Numbered from the stretch's first letter, positions 12,500 to 24,560 are shown. The stretch: 64,000 bases of DNA from Bettongia penicillata ogilbyi (GCA_023548195.1 JAJHZJ010000014.1:15290718-15354717); one strand, 5' to 3'. A program made the numbers and translations. The notes: generated by a model not told the origin, from the sequence alone.

Positions 12500-12721
12500 T
12501 TATCCATTTAATTGTTTTTTTTCATAAAACCAACTCCTAGTTTTATTTATTAGTTCAATAGTTTTCTTAATTTCAATTTTATTTATCTCTCCTTTGGTTT
12601 TCAGTATTTCTAATTTGGTATTTATTTGGGGATTCTCAATTTGTTCTTTTTCTAACTTTTTCAGCTGCATGCCCAATTCATTGATCTCCTCTTTCTCTAT
12701 TTTATTCATGTAGGCATTCAA
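12500..12721 (-). pseudogene. L1 ORF2 linker fragment
   Basis: This 73-residue charged helix-rich frame contains INKIEIKKTIELINKTRSWF, which matches the segment between endonuclease and reverse transcriptase in mammalian L1 ORF2 (the human equivalent ends in SRSWFFEK, recalled). It is a decayed part of the 10813-15372 element. Confidence 0.85.
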
Positions 12722-13382
12722 AAATATAAAACTTCCTCTGAGAATTGTTTTTGCGGTATCTCATAAGATTTGGTAGGTTATCTAATTATTGTCATTCTCT
12801 TGAATGAAGTTGTTGGTTGTTTCTATGATTTGTTTAATCTACTCATTCTTTAGGATTAGATTATTTAGTTTCCAATTAATTTTTGGTCTATCGTTCCATG
12901 GCTTTTTATTACATATAATGTTTATTGCATTAGGATCTGAGAAGGATGCATTCACTATCTCTGTCTTTCTGCACTAGATTGTGAGGTTTTTATGCCATAG
13001 TACATGGTCAATTTTTGTATATGTGCCATGTGGCACTGAGAAAAAGGTGTATTCCTTTCTTTCTCCATTCAGTTTTCTCCAGAGATCGTATCTACATTAT
13101 CTAGAGTTTTACTCACCTCCTTCACTTCTTTATTGTTTATTTTGAGGTTAGATTTATCAAGTTCAGAGAGGGGGAGGCTGAGGTTCCATGCTAGTATAGT
13201 TTTGCTATCTTTTTCTTTGTGTAACTCCCTTATCTTCTTCTCTATATCAGTTGAAGTATATATGTTTCGTAATGAAATTGCTTCATTGTCTATGGTGTCT
13301 TTTAGTAGGATATAGTTTCCTTCTTACCTCTTGATTAGATGTATTTCTGATTTTTCTTTGTCTGAGGTTAGGATTGCTACCC

Positions 13383-13595
13383 CTACTTTTTTACATCAGC
13401 TGAAGCACAATATATTTTGCTCCAACCTTTTGCCTTTACCCTGTGTATATGCCCCCATTTCAAATGTGTTTCTTGTAAACAACATATTTTTGGATGATGG
13501 TTTTTAATCCATTTTGTTGTCTGTCTCCATTTTATCAGAGAGTTCATCCCATTCACATTCACAGTTATGATTACTATCTGTGTCTTTCCCTCCAT
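13383..13595 (-). pseudogene. L1 ORF2 endonuclease N-terminus
   Basis: The frame starts with a Met at the expected ORF2 start and reads TQIVIITVNVNGMNS, then KICCLQETHLKWGHIHRVK. These are the first strands of the APE-type endonuclease, including the NVNG Asn and the QETH glutamate that binds metal. The frame breaks at 13383, so only about the first quarter of the endonuclease remains. Confidence 0.9.
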
Positions 13596-13983
13596 CTCCT
13601 TTTCCCCTGTTTATGCTTTTGGTTCTCCCTTCTCCCTTTCCCTCCACAATAGAGTTTTAATTTTTGACCACCACCTCCCTCAGTCTTCCCACCCTTCTTT
13701 CAGGTCCCCTCCCTTTTTCTCTCCTTTTTCCTTAGTACTTCTTCCCTGCTCTTTAGCTTCCCTTCCCTTTTATTTCCCCCTTTCCCTCCCAGTGCCTATA
13801 GAACTAGTTATATTTCTACACTTAACTGAATTTGTTGTTCTCTCCTTCATCCAAATCAGATGAGAGTAAATCTCAAACAATGCTCATCTCTGTCCTCTCT
13901 TTCCCTCTTCTATACTATGTTTATGTGCCTCTTCCTGTGATGTAATTTACCTTTTTCTGCCTCCTCCTTTTCACATCTCCCAT
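13596..13983 (-). other. L1 ORF1-ORF2 spacer, pyrimidine-rich on the + strand
   Basis: This is a CT-rich stretch on the + strand that recurs almost unchanged at 57130-57540. It is the spacer between ORF1 and ORF2 of this L1 group and ends at the inversion junction. Confidence 0.75.
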
Positions 13984-14630
13984 GATGTGAGCCAAGATGA
14001 TGGAGTGAGAGCAACTACTCACCTAAGCTCCAAGACATAATCCTTCAGATACCTCCACAAAGAAAATCTGAATGGATTTTGGAGGGGTAGAATCCAATAG
14101 GAGAGAGACTGTGGAAGATTTCCAGTCCAGGACAGACTGGAAGGTCAATGGGAAGGATTTGCTGCACAGGACTGGAGGAGTGCACAGTGCACAGGCTGTA
14201 CCAGTGCTTTCTCTGCTGTGGCAAGACTGAGCAGAAAGCCCCAGGTGATCTGAAATTGCAGAAGCGCTGCGGATTCTCAAACATATCAGCTCAGGATGGG
14301 ATTCCAGTGGAACTGAGGGTGAGAGAAGCACAGAACCCCAGGTATTTGCAGCAGCCACTTTGAGACTATTAGCTTGCAGATTAAATATCTGTAAGTCACC
14401 TACTTGAACTCATGGGAGCCAAGATGGTGGAGTGATCAGTAATTTCTATCTCCCTCCCCTTGTTGACGTTGAAGAGCCCAGAGAATATTTCCCCAGGTAA
14501 AATCCTGGCACAGTGGGATCAGCAGAATGGGTAAGCAGTCTCTTAGACTGTGAGGCTAGGAAAATCACAAAGCTGGGGTCCCTTTTGCTGTGGCTGAAGG
14601 GGACCAGTGCAGGACCAGTTGAAAAAACAA
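13984..14630 (+). promoter_or_regulatory. L1 5' UTR (inverted segment)
   Basis: The segment starts at 'gagccaagatgatggagtga', the typical 5' edge of these L1s, and the same edge recurs at 14408 ('gagccaagatggtggagtga'), so two 5'-UTR starts lie in tandem. L1 5' UTRs carry the internal Pol II promoter. Near 14620 the UTR joins directly to the middle of ORF1, so the ORF1 N-terminus and coiled coil are missing. Confidence 0.65.
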
Positions 14631-15130
14631 CTGACCTGGAAAATAGATCCAGGAAAGAAAATCTCAGGATTACGGGTCTAGCAGAAAGCCATGATAAAAA
14701 AAAAAAGCCTGAACAATATCCTTCAAGAAATCATCAAGGAAAATTGCTTAGAATTGCCTAGATCCAGAGGGCAAAATGGTTATCAAAAGAATCCACTATT
14801 CACCTCCTGAAAGGGATCCCAAACTAAAAACACAAAGGAATATCATTGCCAAATTCCAGAACTATCAAGTGAAGGAGCAGATGCTACAGGCAGTCAGAAA
14901 GAAGCAATTCAAATATCGAGGAGTTCCAGTCAGGATCACACAGGACCTGGCAGTTTCTACATTTAAAGACTGAAGGAATTGGAATATGATATTCTGTAAG
15001 GCAAAGGAGCTAGGATTACAACAAAGGATCAGTTACTCAGCAAAGTTGAGCATAATATTTCAGGCAAAGAGATGGACATTTAATGAAATAAGACCTTCTT
15101 GATAAAAAGGCCAGAGCTCAATAGAAAATT
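14631..15130 (+). pseudogene. L1 ORF1 C-terminal half
   Basis: Two frames carry recognisable ORF1 text: TTDLENRSRKENLRITGLAE, then HYSPPERDPKLKTQRNIIAK, QAVRKKQFKYRGVPVRITQD and, further on, remnants of the C-terminal domain. A frame break near 14750 separates them. It covers the RRM-like and C-terminal RNA-binding domains without the coiled coil. Confidence 0.85.
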
Positions 15131-15602
15131 CGATCTTCAAACAGGTCTCAAGATGGTAAATGGGGAAGAAAACAAGCTTGTTATTCAATATGAGCAAACT
15201 GTTTACATTCTTATAAGGGAAGATGATACTTGTTAATCTTGAGAATTGTATATTATGATTTATAAAAGGGATATACATAGATAGAGGGAGCAGGTATAAA
15301 GTAAATGATGGGATGATAATGTGATTTAAGGGTAGAAAGGGATTGTAATGGGAGATGTGAAAAGGAGTTGCAACTTAAAGTGGAATTAGTTTAAAAAATC
15401 AGCATGTAAAGAAAAAAATCATGTTTTGTCAAAATGGTACCCTCTTTAGAAAATCTCCAAGTTTAACTGATTTTGTCAAGTGAGTAATGGAAGTTGGCAA
15501 GCCATACCCTAAGTTTAATCATGCTCATTTATTGGAATAGTGGATATAGAATTATCTGCATATTGATTATTATTACTCTCCCTGTTTCCCTTCTTTCCTC
15601 CC

Positions 15603-15830
15603 TGGAGTCAGGAAGACCTAAGTTTAAATCCACCCTTAGATACTTACTAGCTGTCTGATTTTGAGCAAGTCGTTTAATCTCTCTTTGTCCCAGTTTCCTC
15701 AACTATGAAATAGGGATAATAATAACATCTGCTTCTTAGAGTGGTGAGGATCAAATGAGATAATATTTTGAAAGTGCATAGCACAATGCCTATCACATAG
15801 TATATACTTAAAAAAATGCTTGTTTCCTTC
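15603..15830 (+). mobile_element. MIR SINE
   Basis: It reads in sense: 'gagtcaggaagacctaagtt', 'tacttactagctgtctgatt', 'cagtttcctcaactatgaaa', then a tail with 'gcacaatgcctatcacatag'. This is a tRNA-derived MIR. The neighbouring stretches 15373-15602 and 15831-16244 show nothing I can name. Confidence 0.85.
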
Positions 15831-16244
15831 CTTTTCTCTCTTTTTTACACAGTGTGTATAATTGAAGTCAGTTATGTTGTGTGACTCCACTGAATATGCT
15901 TTATCCTAGAAATTTCTGTTTGTCAGTTATTTATTTTCCCTATTTTTTCTCTTATTATTATGATTTACTTTTACAGCAGCCTTATGAGGTAGAGGAGCAT
16001 AATTTTGCTGTTTCATAACAGAATAAATTGTAGGTTCTAAACTGTAGAACAAAGGTTTTTGTTGTAACAATTTTGAGACTTTGATTTATACTTGAGTCTG
16101 ATCATTTAACTCTAGATAATAGAAATTACATTTTAAAAAAAATTGCATTTCTTTCCTGGATAGAATCATAATGAAATAGTTGTTGTGTATCGGCTATGTA
16201 TAGCGTTATAAGAATTTGAATAAGGATTCTACTAACTGTTTCCA

Positions 16245-16475
16245 GATTTTTTGATCTCAGGACCCTTTTACACTCAAAAATTGTAGAGGAGCTGAAAGAG
16301 TTTTTGTTTATGTGCGGTTTATTTATTGATTTTTACCATGTTAGAAATTAAGATGGATAAGATTTTAAAATATTTATTAAAAAGCCTTTAAAATAGTAAT
16401 AATGAAACACAATATATTAACATTAAAATAACTGTTTTCCAAAACAAAAAATAGCAAGAATAGTAGAATTGTTTT
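16245..16475. mobile_element. Possible old DNA-transposon fragment
   Basis: The text 'gatctcaggacccttttaca' followed by an AT-rich body ('tttaccatgttagaaattaa') is familiar to me as a dispersed mammalian hAT-like repeat. I cannot define terminal repeats or a target duplication. Confidence 0.35.
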
Positions 16476-16489
16476 CCTTATTGTATTTT

Positions 16490-19400
16490 ATTTAAATTTA
16501 GTATCTTGTTTTTCCCCAGTTACATGTAGAAACAATTTTCAACATTGTTGAGTTCAAAATTCTCTCCATCACTCCCCAACCCTAATTGAGAAGACAAGCA
16601 ATTTGATATAGGTTATACATGTGTAGTCATGCAAAACGTATTTCCATATTAGTAAAAGAAAGCGTAAACCAAAATAAAAACCAAGTAAAATAAAAAATTA
16701 AAAAAGTATGCTTTGATCTGGATTCAGACTCCATCAGTTCTTTCTCTGGGGATGGATAGCATTTTTCATCATAAATCTTTCAGAGTTGTCCTGGATCGTT
16801 ATATTGATGAGAATAGCTAAATCATTCACAGTTGATCATCTTACATTATTGCTGTTACTGTGTGCAATGTTCTAGTTCTACTCATTTCACTTTGCATCAG
16901 TTCATCTCAGTGTTTCCAGGTTTTTCTGAGAGCATCTAGCATCATTTCTTATATCACTGTAGTATTCCATTATAATCATATGCTACAGATTGTTCAGCCA
17001 TTCCTCATTTGATGGGCATCCCTTCTATTTCCAATTCTTTGTCATCAGAGAAGAGCTGCTATAAATATTTGGGCATAATTCCAGGTTTCTGTATAGAATG
17101 GTTGAATCATTTCACAGCTCCATCAACAGTACATCAGTGTCTCAGTTTTTCCACATCACCTCCAACATTTGTCATTAACCTATTCTGTCCTATTAGCTAA
17201 TCTAATGGATATAAAGTAATACCTCAGAATTACTTTAATTTCCATTTTTCTAATCAGTATTCATTTAGAGCACTTTTTAATGTGACTATTGATAGCTTTG
17301 ATTACTTCATCTGAAAACTGACAGTTCATATCTTGTGAGCATTTATCAATTGGGAAGTACTTACTTTTATAAACTTGACTCATTTCTCAATATATTTGAG
17401 AGATGAACCCTTTATCAGAGAAACTTGCTTCAAAATTTTTTCATCTTTGATTGCTACCTGTGTTTTCCTCTCTCCTATTCCTTTCTTATTCTATTCTTTC
17501 TCTCTTTTCACCCTGTCCCTCCTCAAGTATTTTGCTTCTGACTGCTACCTCCTTCAATCCGCCTTACTTTCTATGAGCACACCCCTTCCCCCTTTTCGAA
17601 TTGCCCTTCCCCTCCTACTTTTTCATAGGATAAGATAGATTTCTTTATCCAATTGAGTGTGTATATTATTCCCTCTTTGAGCCACTTCCAATGAGGCTAA
17701 GGTTGAATCATTCCCCACCATATCCCCCACCTTCCCCTCCACTGTAAAAACTCTGTCTTGCCTCTTTTATGTCAGATAACTCACCCAGTTCTACCTTTCC
17801 CTTTCTCCCAATGCATGTCTCTTTTTCACCCCTAAATTTTATTTTTTAGCTATCTTCCCATCATATTCAACTCAAACCTGTGCCCTCTGTCTATATATAC
17901 TTCTAATTGCTCTAAATAATGACAAAGTTCTTATGAGTTACAAGTATCATCTTCACATGTAGGAATGTGAACAGTTTACCTTATTAAGTCTCCTATGATT
18001 TCTCTTTCCTGTTTACCTTTTATATCACCAAGGCAATACCCACAGCAGCATCCATGAATATGTATATTTCCAGGTTTGAATCGCAAGATATCACAGATTC
18101 TCTTCATTAAAGACAGAACCAGGACATTTATTTAAACACCAAAAAACCAAATCCATCACAGTAACCAAGAAGTCAATAGACATTATAAGGCCTTCTCACA
18201 AACCAACTCCTTTAAGCAAAATCACTCCCTCTCCTACTCACAGCTAGTTGCTTGCTTCCTCTCTCTTTCCCAACTCCACATGCTCTGTCTCACTTCCTCT
18301 CAGCTCTGCTCCACCCTTCTTCTCCACACCTTCCTGTTCCTGTGACTTAAGACTCATGTGACTCAGGCTTCCATACTTAAGCAGGTCATATCAATGGGTG
18401 GGAGAGATCTTCTTATTCCATTAACAATATACCTTTTTATGCTTCTCTTGAATCTGTTATTTGAAAGTCAAATTTTCTATTCAGCTCTGGTCTTGTCATC
18501 AGAAGTGCTTGAAAGTCCTCTATTTCATTGAATATCCATTTTTTCCCCCAAAGGATTAAACTCAGTTTTTCTGGATAGGTGATTCTTGGTTGTAATCCTG
18601 GCTCTTTTGCTCTTTGGAATATCATATTCCAAGCTCTCTGATCATTTAATGCAAAAGCTTCTAAGTCTTGTGTTATCCTATGACTGTGACTCCATCATAC
18701 TTGAATTGTTTCTGGCTGTAGTATTTTCTCCTTAACCTTGGAGCTCTAGAATTTGGATGTAATATTCCTGGGATTTTTCATTTTCGGATTTCTTTCAGGA
18801 GGTGATTGGTGGTTTCTTTCCATCTCTCTTTTACCCTCTGGTTCTAGTTTGTTATGGCAGTTTTCCTTGATAATCTGTTGAAAGATGGTATCTGGGCTCT
18901 TTTTTATCATGACTTTTAGCATATCCAATAATTTAAAAATTTATCTGTTTCAGATTTATTTTCCAGGTCAGTTGTTTTTCTGAGATATTTCACACTGTCT
19001 TCTGTTTTTGTCATTCTTTTGTTTTTTATTGTTTCTTGATGTTTCACAGAGTCTTTAGCTTCCACTTGCTCAAGTCTAATTTTCTAAGGAACTATTTTCT
19101 TCATTGAGCTTTTGTACCTCCTTTCCCTTTTAGCCAATTATATTTTTAAGGAATTCATCTCTTTAGTGAGGTTTTGTACCTCCTTTCCCATTTGACCAGT
19201 TCTAATTTTCAAGGTGTTCTTCCCCTTATTGCATTTTTTTTTTTTTTTTACCTCTTTTACCATTTGGCCTATTCTATTTTTTAAGGTGTTATTTTCTTCA
19301 GTATTTCTTATGCCTCTATTACCAAGCTATTGATTCTTTTTTCATGATTTTCTTGCATCACTCTCAGTTCTCTTCCCAATTTTCTTCTACTTCTTTTACT

Positions 19401-19812
19401 TGATTTCAGAATTCTTTTTGAGCTCTTCTGTAGCCTGATTCATATTTTTACTGGAAGCTTTGACTTGATTATTTTCTTCTGAGTATATGTTTTGATCTTT
19501 CTTGTCACCATAGTAACTTTCTGTGGTCAGAACTTTTTTCTCTAGTTTGCCTATTTTCCAAGTCTATTACTGGACTTTTAACCCTTTGTTAAGATAGGCC
19601 TCTGCTTTCAGGGTGGAGGGTGCACTATCCCAAATTTCAGGGGTTTTGTGCGACTATTTTAAGAGATACTTCTAAAGACTTGTAAGTTTTTAGTTCTTCC
19701 AAGGTGGTATGATCTAAAGAAAGATGTGTTTACTTCTCTCTTGGTCTGTGCTTTGGTCTGTGAGTGAACACAAGTACTTTCTTTTGTCCTGGAACTGGAG
19801 GTATTCTAGAAT
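16490..19812 (-). mobile_element. Antisense L1 lacking the ORF2 body
   Basis: The reversed 3' end (16490-17440) includes the ORF2 C-terminal region and jumps near 17443 to the ORF1-ORF2 spacer (17447-18000). ORF1 follows (18430-19480) and then the 5' UTR (to about 19812). ORF1 pieces read EPGLQPRITYPEKLSLILWG (18437-18625) and NHQSPPERNPKMKNPRNITS (18746-18928), both on the minus strand. The entire endonuclease and reverse transcriptase are absent. A 409-bp element interrupts the ORF1 end at 18022. Confidence 0.85.
18022..18430 (-). mobile_element. LTR-like insertion in L1
   Basis: This segment splits the L1 ORF1 tail, and the L1 text 'accttttta' occurs on both sides (18015-18022 and 18431-18439), suggesting a target duplication of about 8 bp. 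On the minus strand it has a CT-poor 5' part, a 'ttaaataaatgtcc' stretch containing AATAAA, and a short trailer, like an LTR. The ends are not a clean TG...CA, so the class is unsure. Confidence 0.45.
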
Positions 19813-20654
19813 CAGAATGTTTTAGTACCTGTTAGGGAAAAAATACTAACTTGTATGGAGGGAAGAGTTAAAACATTGTTCTTGCCATCTTCCCTGGTTA
19901 GTAAAGGACCTTAAGGTCTTCTACAGGACTGTCCATTACTTTAATGACTTTAGGGCTGTTAGTAGTCAACCTTTACTTCTAGTATTCAAGAAGCCTGATG
20001 CTGACATCATTAAAAGAGAAAGAGAAAAACTAAAGCAGAAGCATAGAAAACCAATTTAATGGTTCCCTGAAGAAGTAACTGAAGCTAGGAGTCATAGGAA
20101 GTATTTAAACATCCAGGTCTGTATGTAGGTGATACCAAATCTTTGCAGTTTATAGTGGGTCTCTCAATGTAAAAAGGTCACCATGTATGGGAACAGGACC
20201 AGGAATATCAGGTCTATGGCATGGATCATAGTGCTTCCTGCATAGCCACTGATCCTCATCATGAGTCAGATTGTTCTGTACCTCAATTCATTTAGTTTTC
20301 CTTGGCCTACCTACTGTGACCTCCCTCCCTGAGAGCTATATGGGAGGGTAAGGGGGAATAAATTTTTTTCCCCTATGGGAAGTCCCTAAGGAACCACTTG
20401 GAGCTGGGTTAACACTTTTTTTTTTTAAACATCTCCCTCTTATTGCCTGTTAAGAAAGTCCTACCCAACAGTGCCACCCCATGACCTTCCAAGCCCTCTT
20501 GGGGAAGAGTTGTACAATGATCTCTGGTGACTTTCAGTAATATAGAGGAGCCAATTAGTTCTAGATTATAGTAAGCATTAGGTTACAGTGGTTCTGCTTT
20601 TTGTCATTGTACATACCCACTCTTCTACTGCTAAGATTCTGGGAGTTTCTTCAC
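19813..20654. other. Unclassified intronic sequence
   Basis: No gene or named repeat is apparent. The only marked feature is a T-run near 20415-20427. Confidence 0.4.
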
Positions 20655-20815
20655 TTCATTGCAGACCACAGAATTGAGAGCAGTAGGTGGAAGTTGCAGA
20701 GATAAACTTCCTAACATCCCAAAGTGCAGTGTTGTAGAAGTGATTTGTTTTCCTGCATATGTTGAACTAAATAGTCACTGCATTCTCTTCCAATTCTGAA
20801 ATTCCATGATTCTTT
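20655..20815 (+). mobile_element. CR1/L3 LINE 3' end
   Basis: The segment reads 'agtaggtggaagttgcagag' and ends 'ctcttccaattctgaaattc' plus 'catgattcttt', the 3' terminus of CR1/L3-type LINEs (recalled). Confidence 0.7.
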
Positions 20816-20865
20816 GCCTCTTAAGCCTTATCCCTTTTATACCATGCTATCTTTTGTGAATATTT

Positions 20866-21066
20866 GGATAGAGCATTGGGCCTAGAGTCAGGAGGATCTG
20901 AGTTCAGATTTGACCTTACACACATTACTTGTATGACCCTGTTTGCCTCAGTTTTCTCATCTATAAAATAAGCTGCAGAAGGAAATTGCAGTCTCTTTGT
21001 CAACAAAACTCCAAATGGGGTCATGAGTCGTCAGATATGACTGAAATGAGTGAATGACAACAAAAC
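20866..21066 (+). mobile_element. Marsupial-type tRNA-derived SINE
   Basis: It reads 'tggatagagcattgggccta', 'gagtcaggaggatctgagtt', 'ttttctcatctataaaataa' and ends 'atatgactgaaatgagtgaa' plus a 'caacaaaa' tail. This is the abundant marsupial SINE whose tail reads 'ccaaatggggtcatgag'. The name MAR1-like is from memory. Confidence 0.85.
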
Positions 21067-22034
21067 CTTTCATTGTCCAGACTAGTTTCTCTTAGTAGGT
21101 AATAGCTGACATTTTATCACTAACTTGGATAAAAGTACAGATGGGGTGCTAGTGGAATTTGATCTCACTCAGGAACCAAAAAATAAATCTCATTAGCCTA
21201 CAACAATGGACTACACATAATAGAAATAGGTCCAAGGTCCTGTGTTTTGCTTAAAAAATTTAACTGCATGAGTACAAGGACTAGGGAGACATACTTAGAA
21301 ACTGGACTCAATGGGAAAAATATAATGGGGTTTAGTAAAGTGTTAGCTAAGCATGATTTAATAGTGAATGCCAGTTATTTAAAAAGCTCTCACCTTTTTC
21401 AGCTATTGTAAAAAAGAAATATTAGCCATGTAAGAAAAATGATAGTAGCCCTTTTGTCCTTGGACCTGACCTAACCACATTTTGAACATTTTTAGTTGCA
21501 GACTCTTGCCTTGTAGGAAAAACTTTGACAAACTTATTTTATATTTATATCCCAAGGGTCATTGAACAAATTTATGTCTGTTTCAGTCTTTCAAAGAATG
21601 TTGTGTAATCTTAAGATGCTCCTAGGGGGAAAACAATTTGCATGCTATCAACATTGTAAAGACAAACGGCTTGGAAAGACTTAGGAATTCTGATCGAAAC
21701 AATGACCAGTCACAATTCTAAAGGACTTGTGAAACATACCATTCCTTTCCCAACAGAGAGGTGATGGATGCAGTGCAGATTGAGACATTATTTTTTGCAT
21801 ATGTCTTTTGTGGACATTTGTTTTACTTGTCTATACGTGTTTATAATAGAGCTTTTGTTTTTCTTGCTTTCTTATTGAGGGTGGAAAGAAGGTGAGAGGG
21901 AGAGAAGGTAGATCTTTATGAAAAAAAATTTAATTTAAAAAGATACACGTGAGATATAACTTAATTTAAAAAGATACACTGCCTTAATGGCTGCATTTTT
22001 CTTTTCTAAGTCATTTAAAAAAATAATCACTGAA
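21067..22034. other. Unclassified intronic sequence
   Basis: No gene or repeat that I can name. A short direct repeat 'ttaatttaaaaagatacac' occurs twice at about 21930-21980. Confidence 0.4.
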
Positions 22035-22377
22035 TTAACAAACATTATTATTTGTGTACTTTGTGCTAAGCACTGTGTGAAGCTCCAGATATGGGAAGAA
22101 GTGAAAACATTCCGTACCCTCAAGGAGTTTATATTCTAATTGGGGAGATGACACAACGTGTGTGTGTGTGTGTGTGTTTATATGTCTATATATACATGTA
22201 TATACACACACAAGCAATACTCTTAGAGAGCCTAAGGATGTTTCTGCAATTGAATGTGAAAATGTACTTCAGTTCATTTCCCAAGAACAGGATGGGTTTG
22301 CATTAAATTTGTTTAGTTTTCAAGAAAAAAGTAGTTTATGTATATCCTCTGGAACTTCTGGTAAAGAAGAGTTTTAA
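22035..22377 (+). repeat. Old interspersed repeat, GT microsatellite and unknown tail
   Basis: The part 22035-22150 ('tttgtgctaagcactgtgtg', 'ccctcaaggagtttatattc') belongs to the same old repeat seen at 375 and 50055. A (GT)n run follows at 22157-22177, then a TA/CA patch. The + frame over 22230-22376 reads EPKDVSAIECENVLQF without a stop; I do not recognise it. Confidence 0.5.
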
Positions 22378-22379
22378 GG

Positions 22380-23640
22380 TGCCCCTCAAGCGTGGGCCCC
22401 AGCATAGGGGAGTAGCATTAGAGACCAAAGGAGCATTAACAGCTCCCAGACCAGCATTTAACCTGACATAGTGGGGCTAAGTTTATGCCCCAGCCATGTC
22501 AACACCTGCAGCAATCTGGCACAGGGGCAGTGGTAGCAGCAGTGCTCCTATGCAGGAATAAGGGAAGTAAAGCTGAGGTCTCAACAGTGGCATCTCTTAC
22601 AGAAGCATGGCATCTGGAACACAGCTCATACTCCATCAGTGGCAGTACCTGACACAAGGGAGGCAGCCTTCTGGCCACTGCATAGGAGAGAAAGAAAAAC
22701 TCAGGCTACAGCAGTCCCAGTGTTCAGGAGTGGTATGCGGGATGGGGTGGGCTGAGCTCAGTCTATTTCAAAGATAATACTCAGGTTCTGATAGAGAGAG
22801 GTAAAGCTAAAACCCCAGTAGTGGCAGCATCTAGCAAAGGGAGATAGTGGCAGTTTTGAATGCTCCAGTATGGATTTAGGAGCAGTTTTCAGGTTAGCCT
22901 AGGGATAGTTTTCAGGTTCTATAACACAGGGATATTGCTTGTCCTGGCATCAAGAAGGCATCTCTGGATCTTAGCACTGGGGCCATTGCTTAGGTTCCAG
23001 CAGTGGTAGTGCTTAAGGCAGTGCTGAGCTAGCACAGGAGGTCATTGCTATGGCCAACTTCAGGGGTACAATAATATAGATCCCTGTGGCAGTGGGCACT
23101 AGGGCAGACCCTAATGGCAACAAGAAAGGAGTGGTTTCCAGTGGTAGCAAGACCTAGCAGAATTGGAATAGGGAGTAACATGGCCCCCAGTGTAATAGGC
23201 ACTGGCATGGGTAGTGATAGTCAAGTCTGGTATTGTCCTTTGCTTAATCTGAATAATCTGGAACTGATGGGCACTTTCCACATTGCTGCCAGTACTGTAC
23301 TCCTCAGAGAAGGCTTGGAGTACTAGAGATGGTGATATTAGTGGGAAGTAGCTTGATTTCCTGGCTATGGTGGTGAGAGAAAACTCCAGAGTCCATTAGG
23401 AAGAATTGGGTTAATGCCTCATGCAAGTTTTCTAAAAGGCAGTAATTTGATATTCCACCAAACATACACATGCAGGGTTTCCATGAAGGTACAGCTATTC
23501 TAGCTGGTCAGCCAGGGCATATTGTGTAGGTGGTTGTGCAGGGCAATTCTTAGTGTTAACCTTGGCACTGGGAAAGGCTACAAGCAAGAATATAACTATG
23601 CAGGAATTTATGCTGAAATACTGATATTCCTAGGGCTATA
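22380..23640 (+). repeat. Degenerate minisatellite-like block
   Basis: Compositionally this is unlike the AT-rich surroundings. It repeats variants of 'cagtggcag' / 'agcagtggtagtgctt' / 'caggttc' at irregular intervals of roughly 70-90 bp, with no long open frame on either strand. It may be an old tandem array or the GC-richer internal or leader part of an endogenous element. It ends where the antisense L1 begins. Confidence 0.45.
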
Positions 23641-24560
23641 CATTTGTGTCTTGTTCAATTTCTTTGTCTAAGATTGGGTTATTTTTCTATTCTTATGTTA
23701 ATTTTGACAACTTGCACTTACAGTTATCCATTTTACTTAGATTATCAGCATAGTAAAGGGAAAAACAGCTCACAATAATTAACTTGATTTCATTTTCATT
23801 GGTAGTGCATTTACCCTTCTCATTTTTGATACTGGTAATGTAGTTTTCTTTTTTTTTTTAAATCAAATTAACCAATGGTTAATTTATTTTATTTCATTTT
23901 TCATAAAACTTGCTCCTAGTTTTATTTGTCTGAGATCATCATTACTTCCTCTTCCTTTTTTTTTCACCTGAAGCAAAATAGATTCCTTTTTAGACCCTTA
24001 TTTTAATTTTGTGCTTGTCTTCCTGTTTCCATTGTTTTTCTTGTAAGCAACATATTGTTGGATTTTACTTTCTACTTTGTTCTGCTCTCCACTTCCATTT
24101 TATGGGTGAGTGTGTCTCATTCACATTCACAGCTGTAATTACTAACTGTGTATTTCCCTTTATCGTATTTTCTTCTCTCCCTCTCTTTTCTCCTCTCCTC
24201 CCTCTCCCTCCCCTTTTCTAAAATGTTTGTTTTACTTTTTGACCACTGCCTCCCTTAATCCATTCTTCTTTTCAATTCCACCCCACTCCCCAGTATAACT
24301 TTTTCCACTTGTACTTCCCTGGTGGGTTAGTTAAATTTGTATACCCAACTGAGTTTTATATATATTCTTCCCTCTTTGAACTACTTCAGATTAGGGTGAG
24401 GTTTAGGTGTTGCCCATCCCCCAACCCCCATTTTTCCTCTGTAGTATACAAGCGCTTTTTTTCATGTCTCCTTTATGTGAGATAAATTTTCCAGTTTTTC
24501 CTCTCCCTTCTCCCAGTGCATCCTTCTTTTTCACCTTTTAATGTTTTTGAAATCATACCA

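Larger units (their letters stand above)
10813..15372 (-). mobile_element. Twin-primed (5'-inverted) L1
   Basis: The 3' two-thirds (about 10821-13983) is antisense and starts with a T-rich tail. The 5' part (about 13984-15367) is in the opposite, sense orientation. The two parts share an exact 20-nt inverted match (13964-13983 against 15348-15367), as expected when twin priming inverts the upstream segment at one breakpoint. A candidate target duplication GAGTTGCA occurs at 10813-10820 and 15365-15372. The antisense part holds ORF2 remnants, and the inverted part holds the 5' UTR and the C-terminal half of ORF1. The ORF2 region around the FADD box is deleted near 11585. Confidence 0.85.

Noticed and set aside
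20866..21066. tRNA-like head that might be a tRNA gene
   Set aside because: The surrounding text is a tRNA-derived SINE with its typical tail and there is no complete cloverleaf.
22380..23640. Possible CRISPR-like or regular repeat array
   Set aside because: Repeats are degenerate and unevenly spaced, with no constant repeat and unique spacer pattern, and the DNA is from an animal nucleus.
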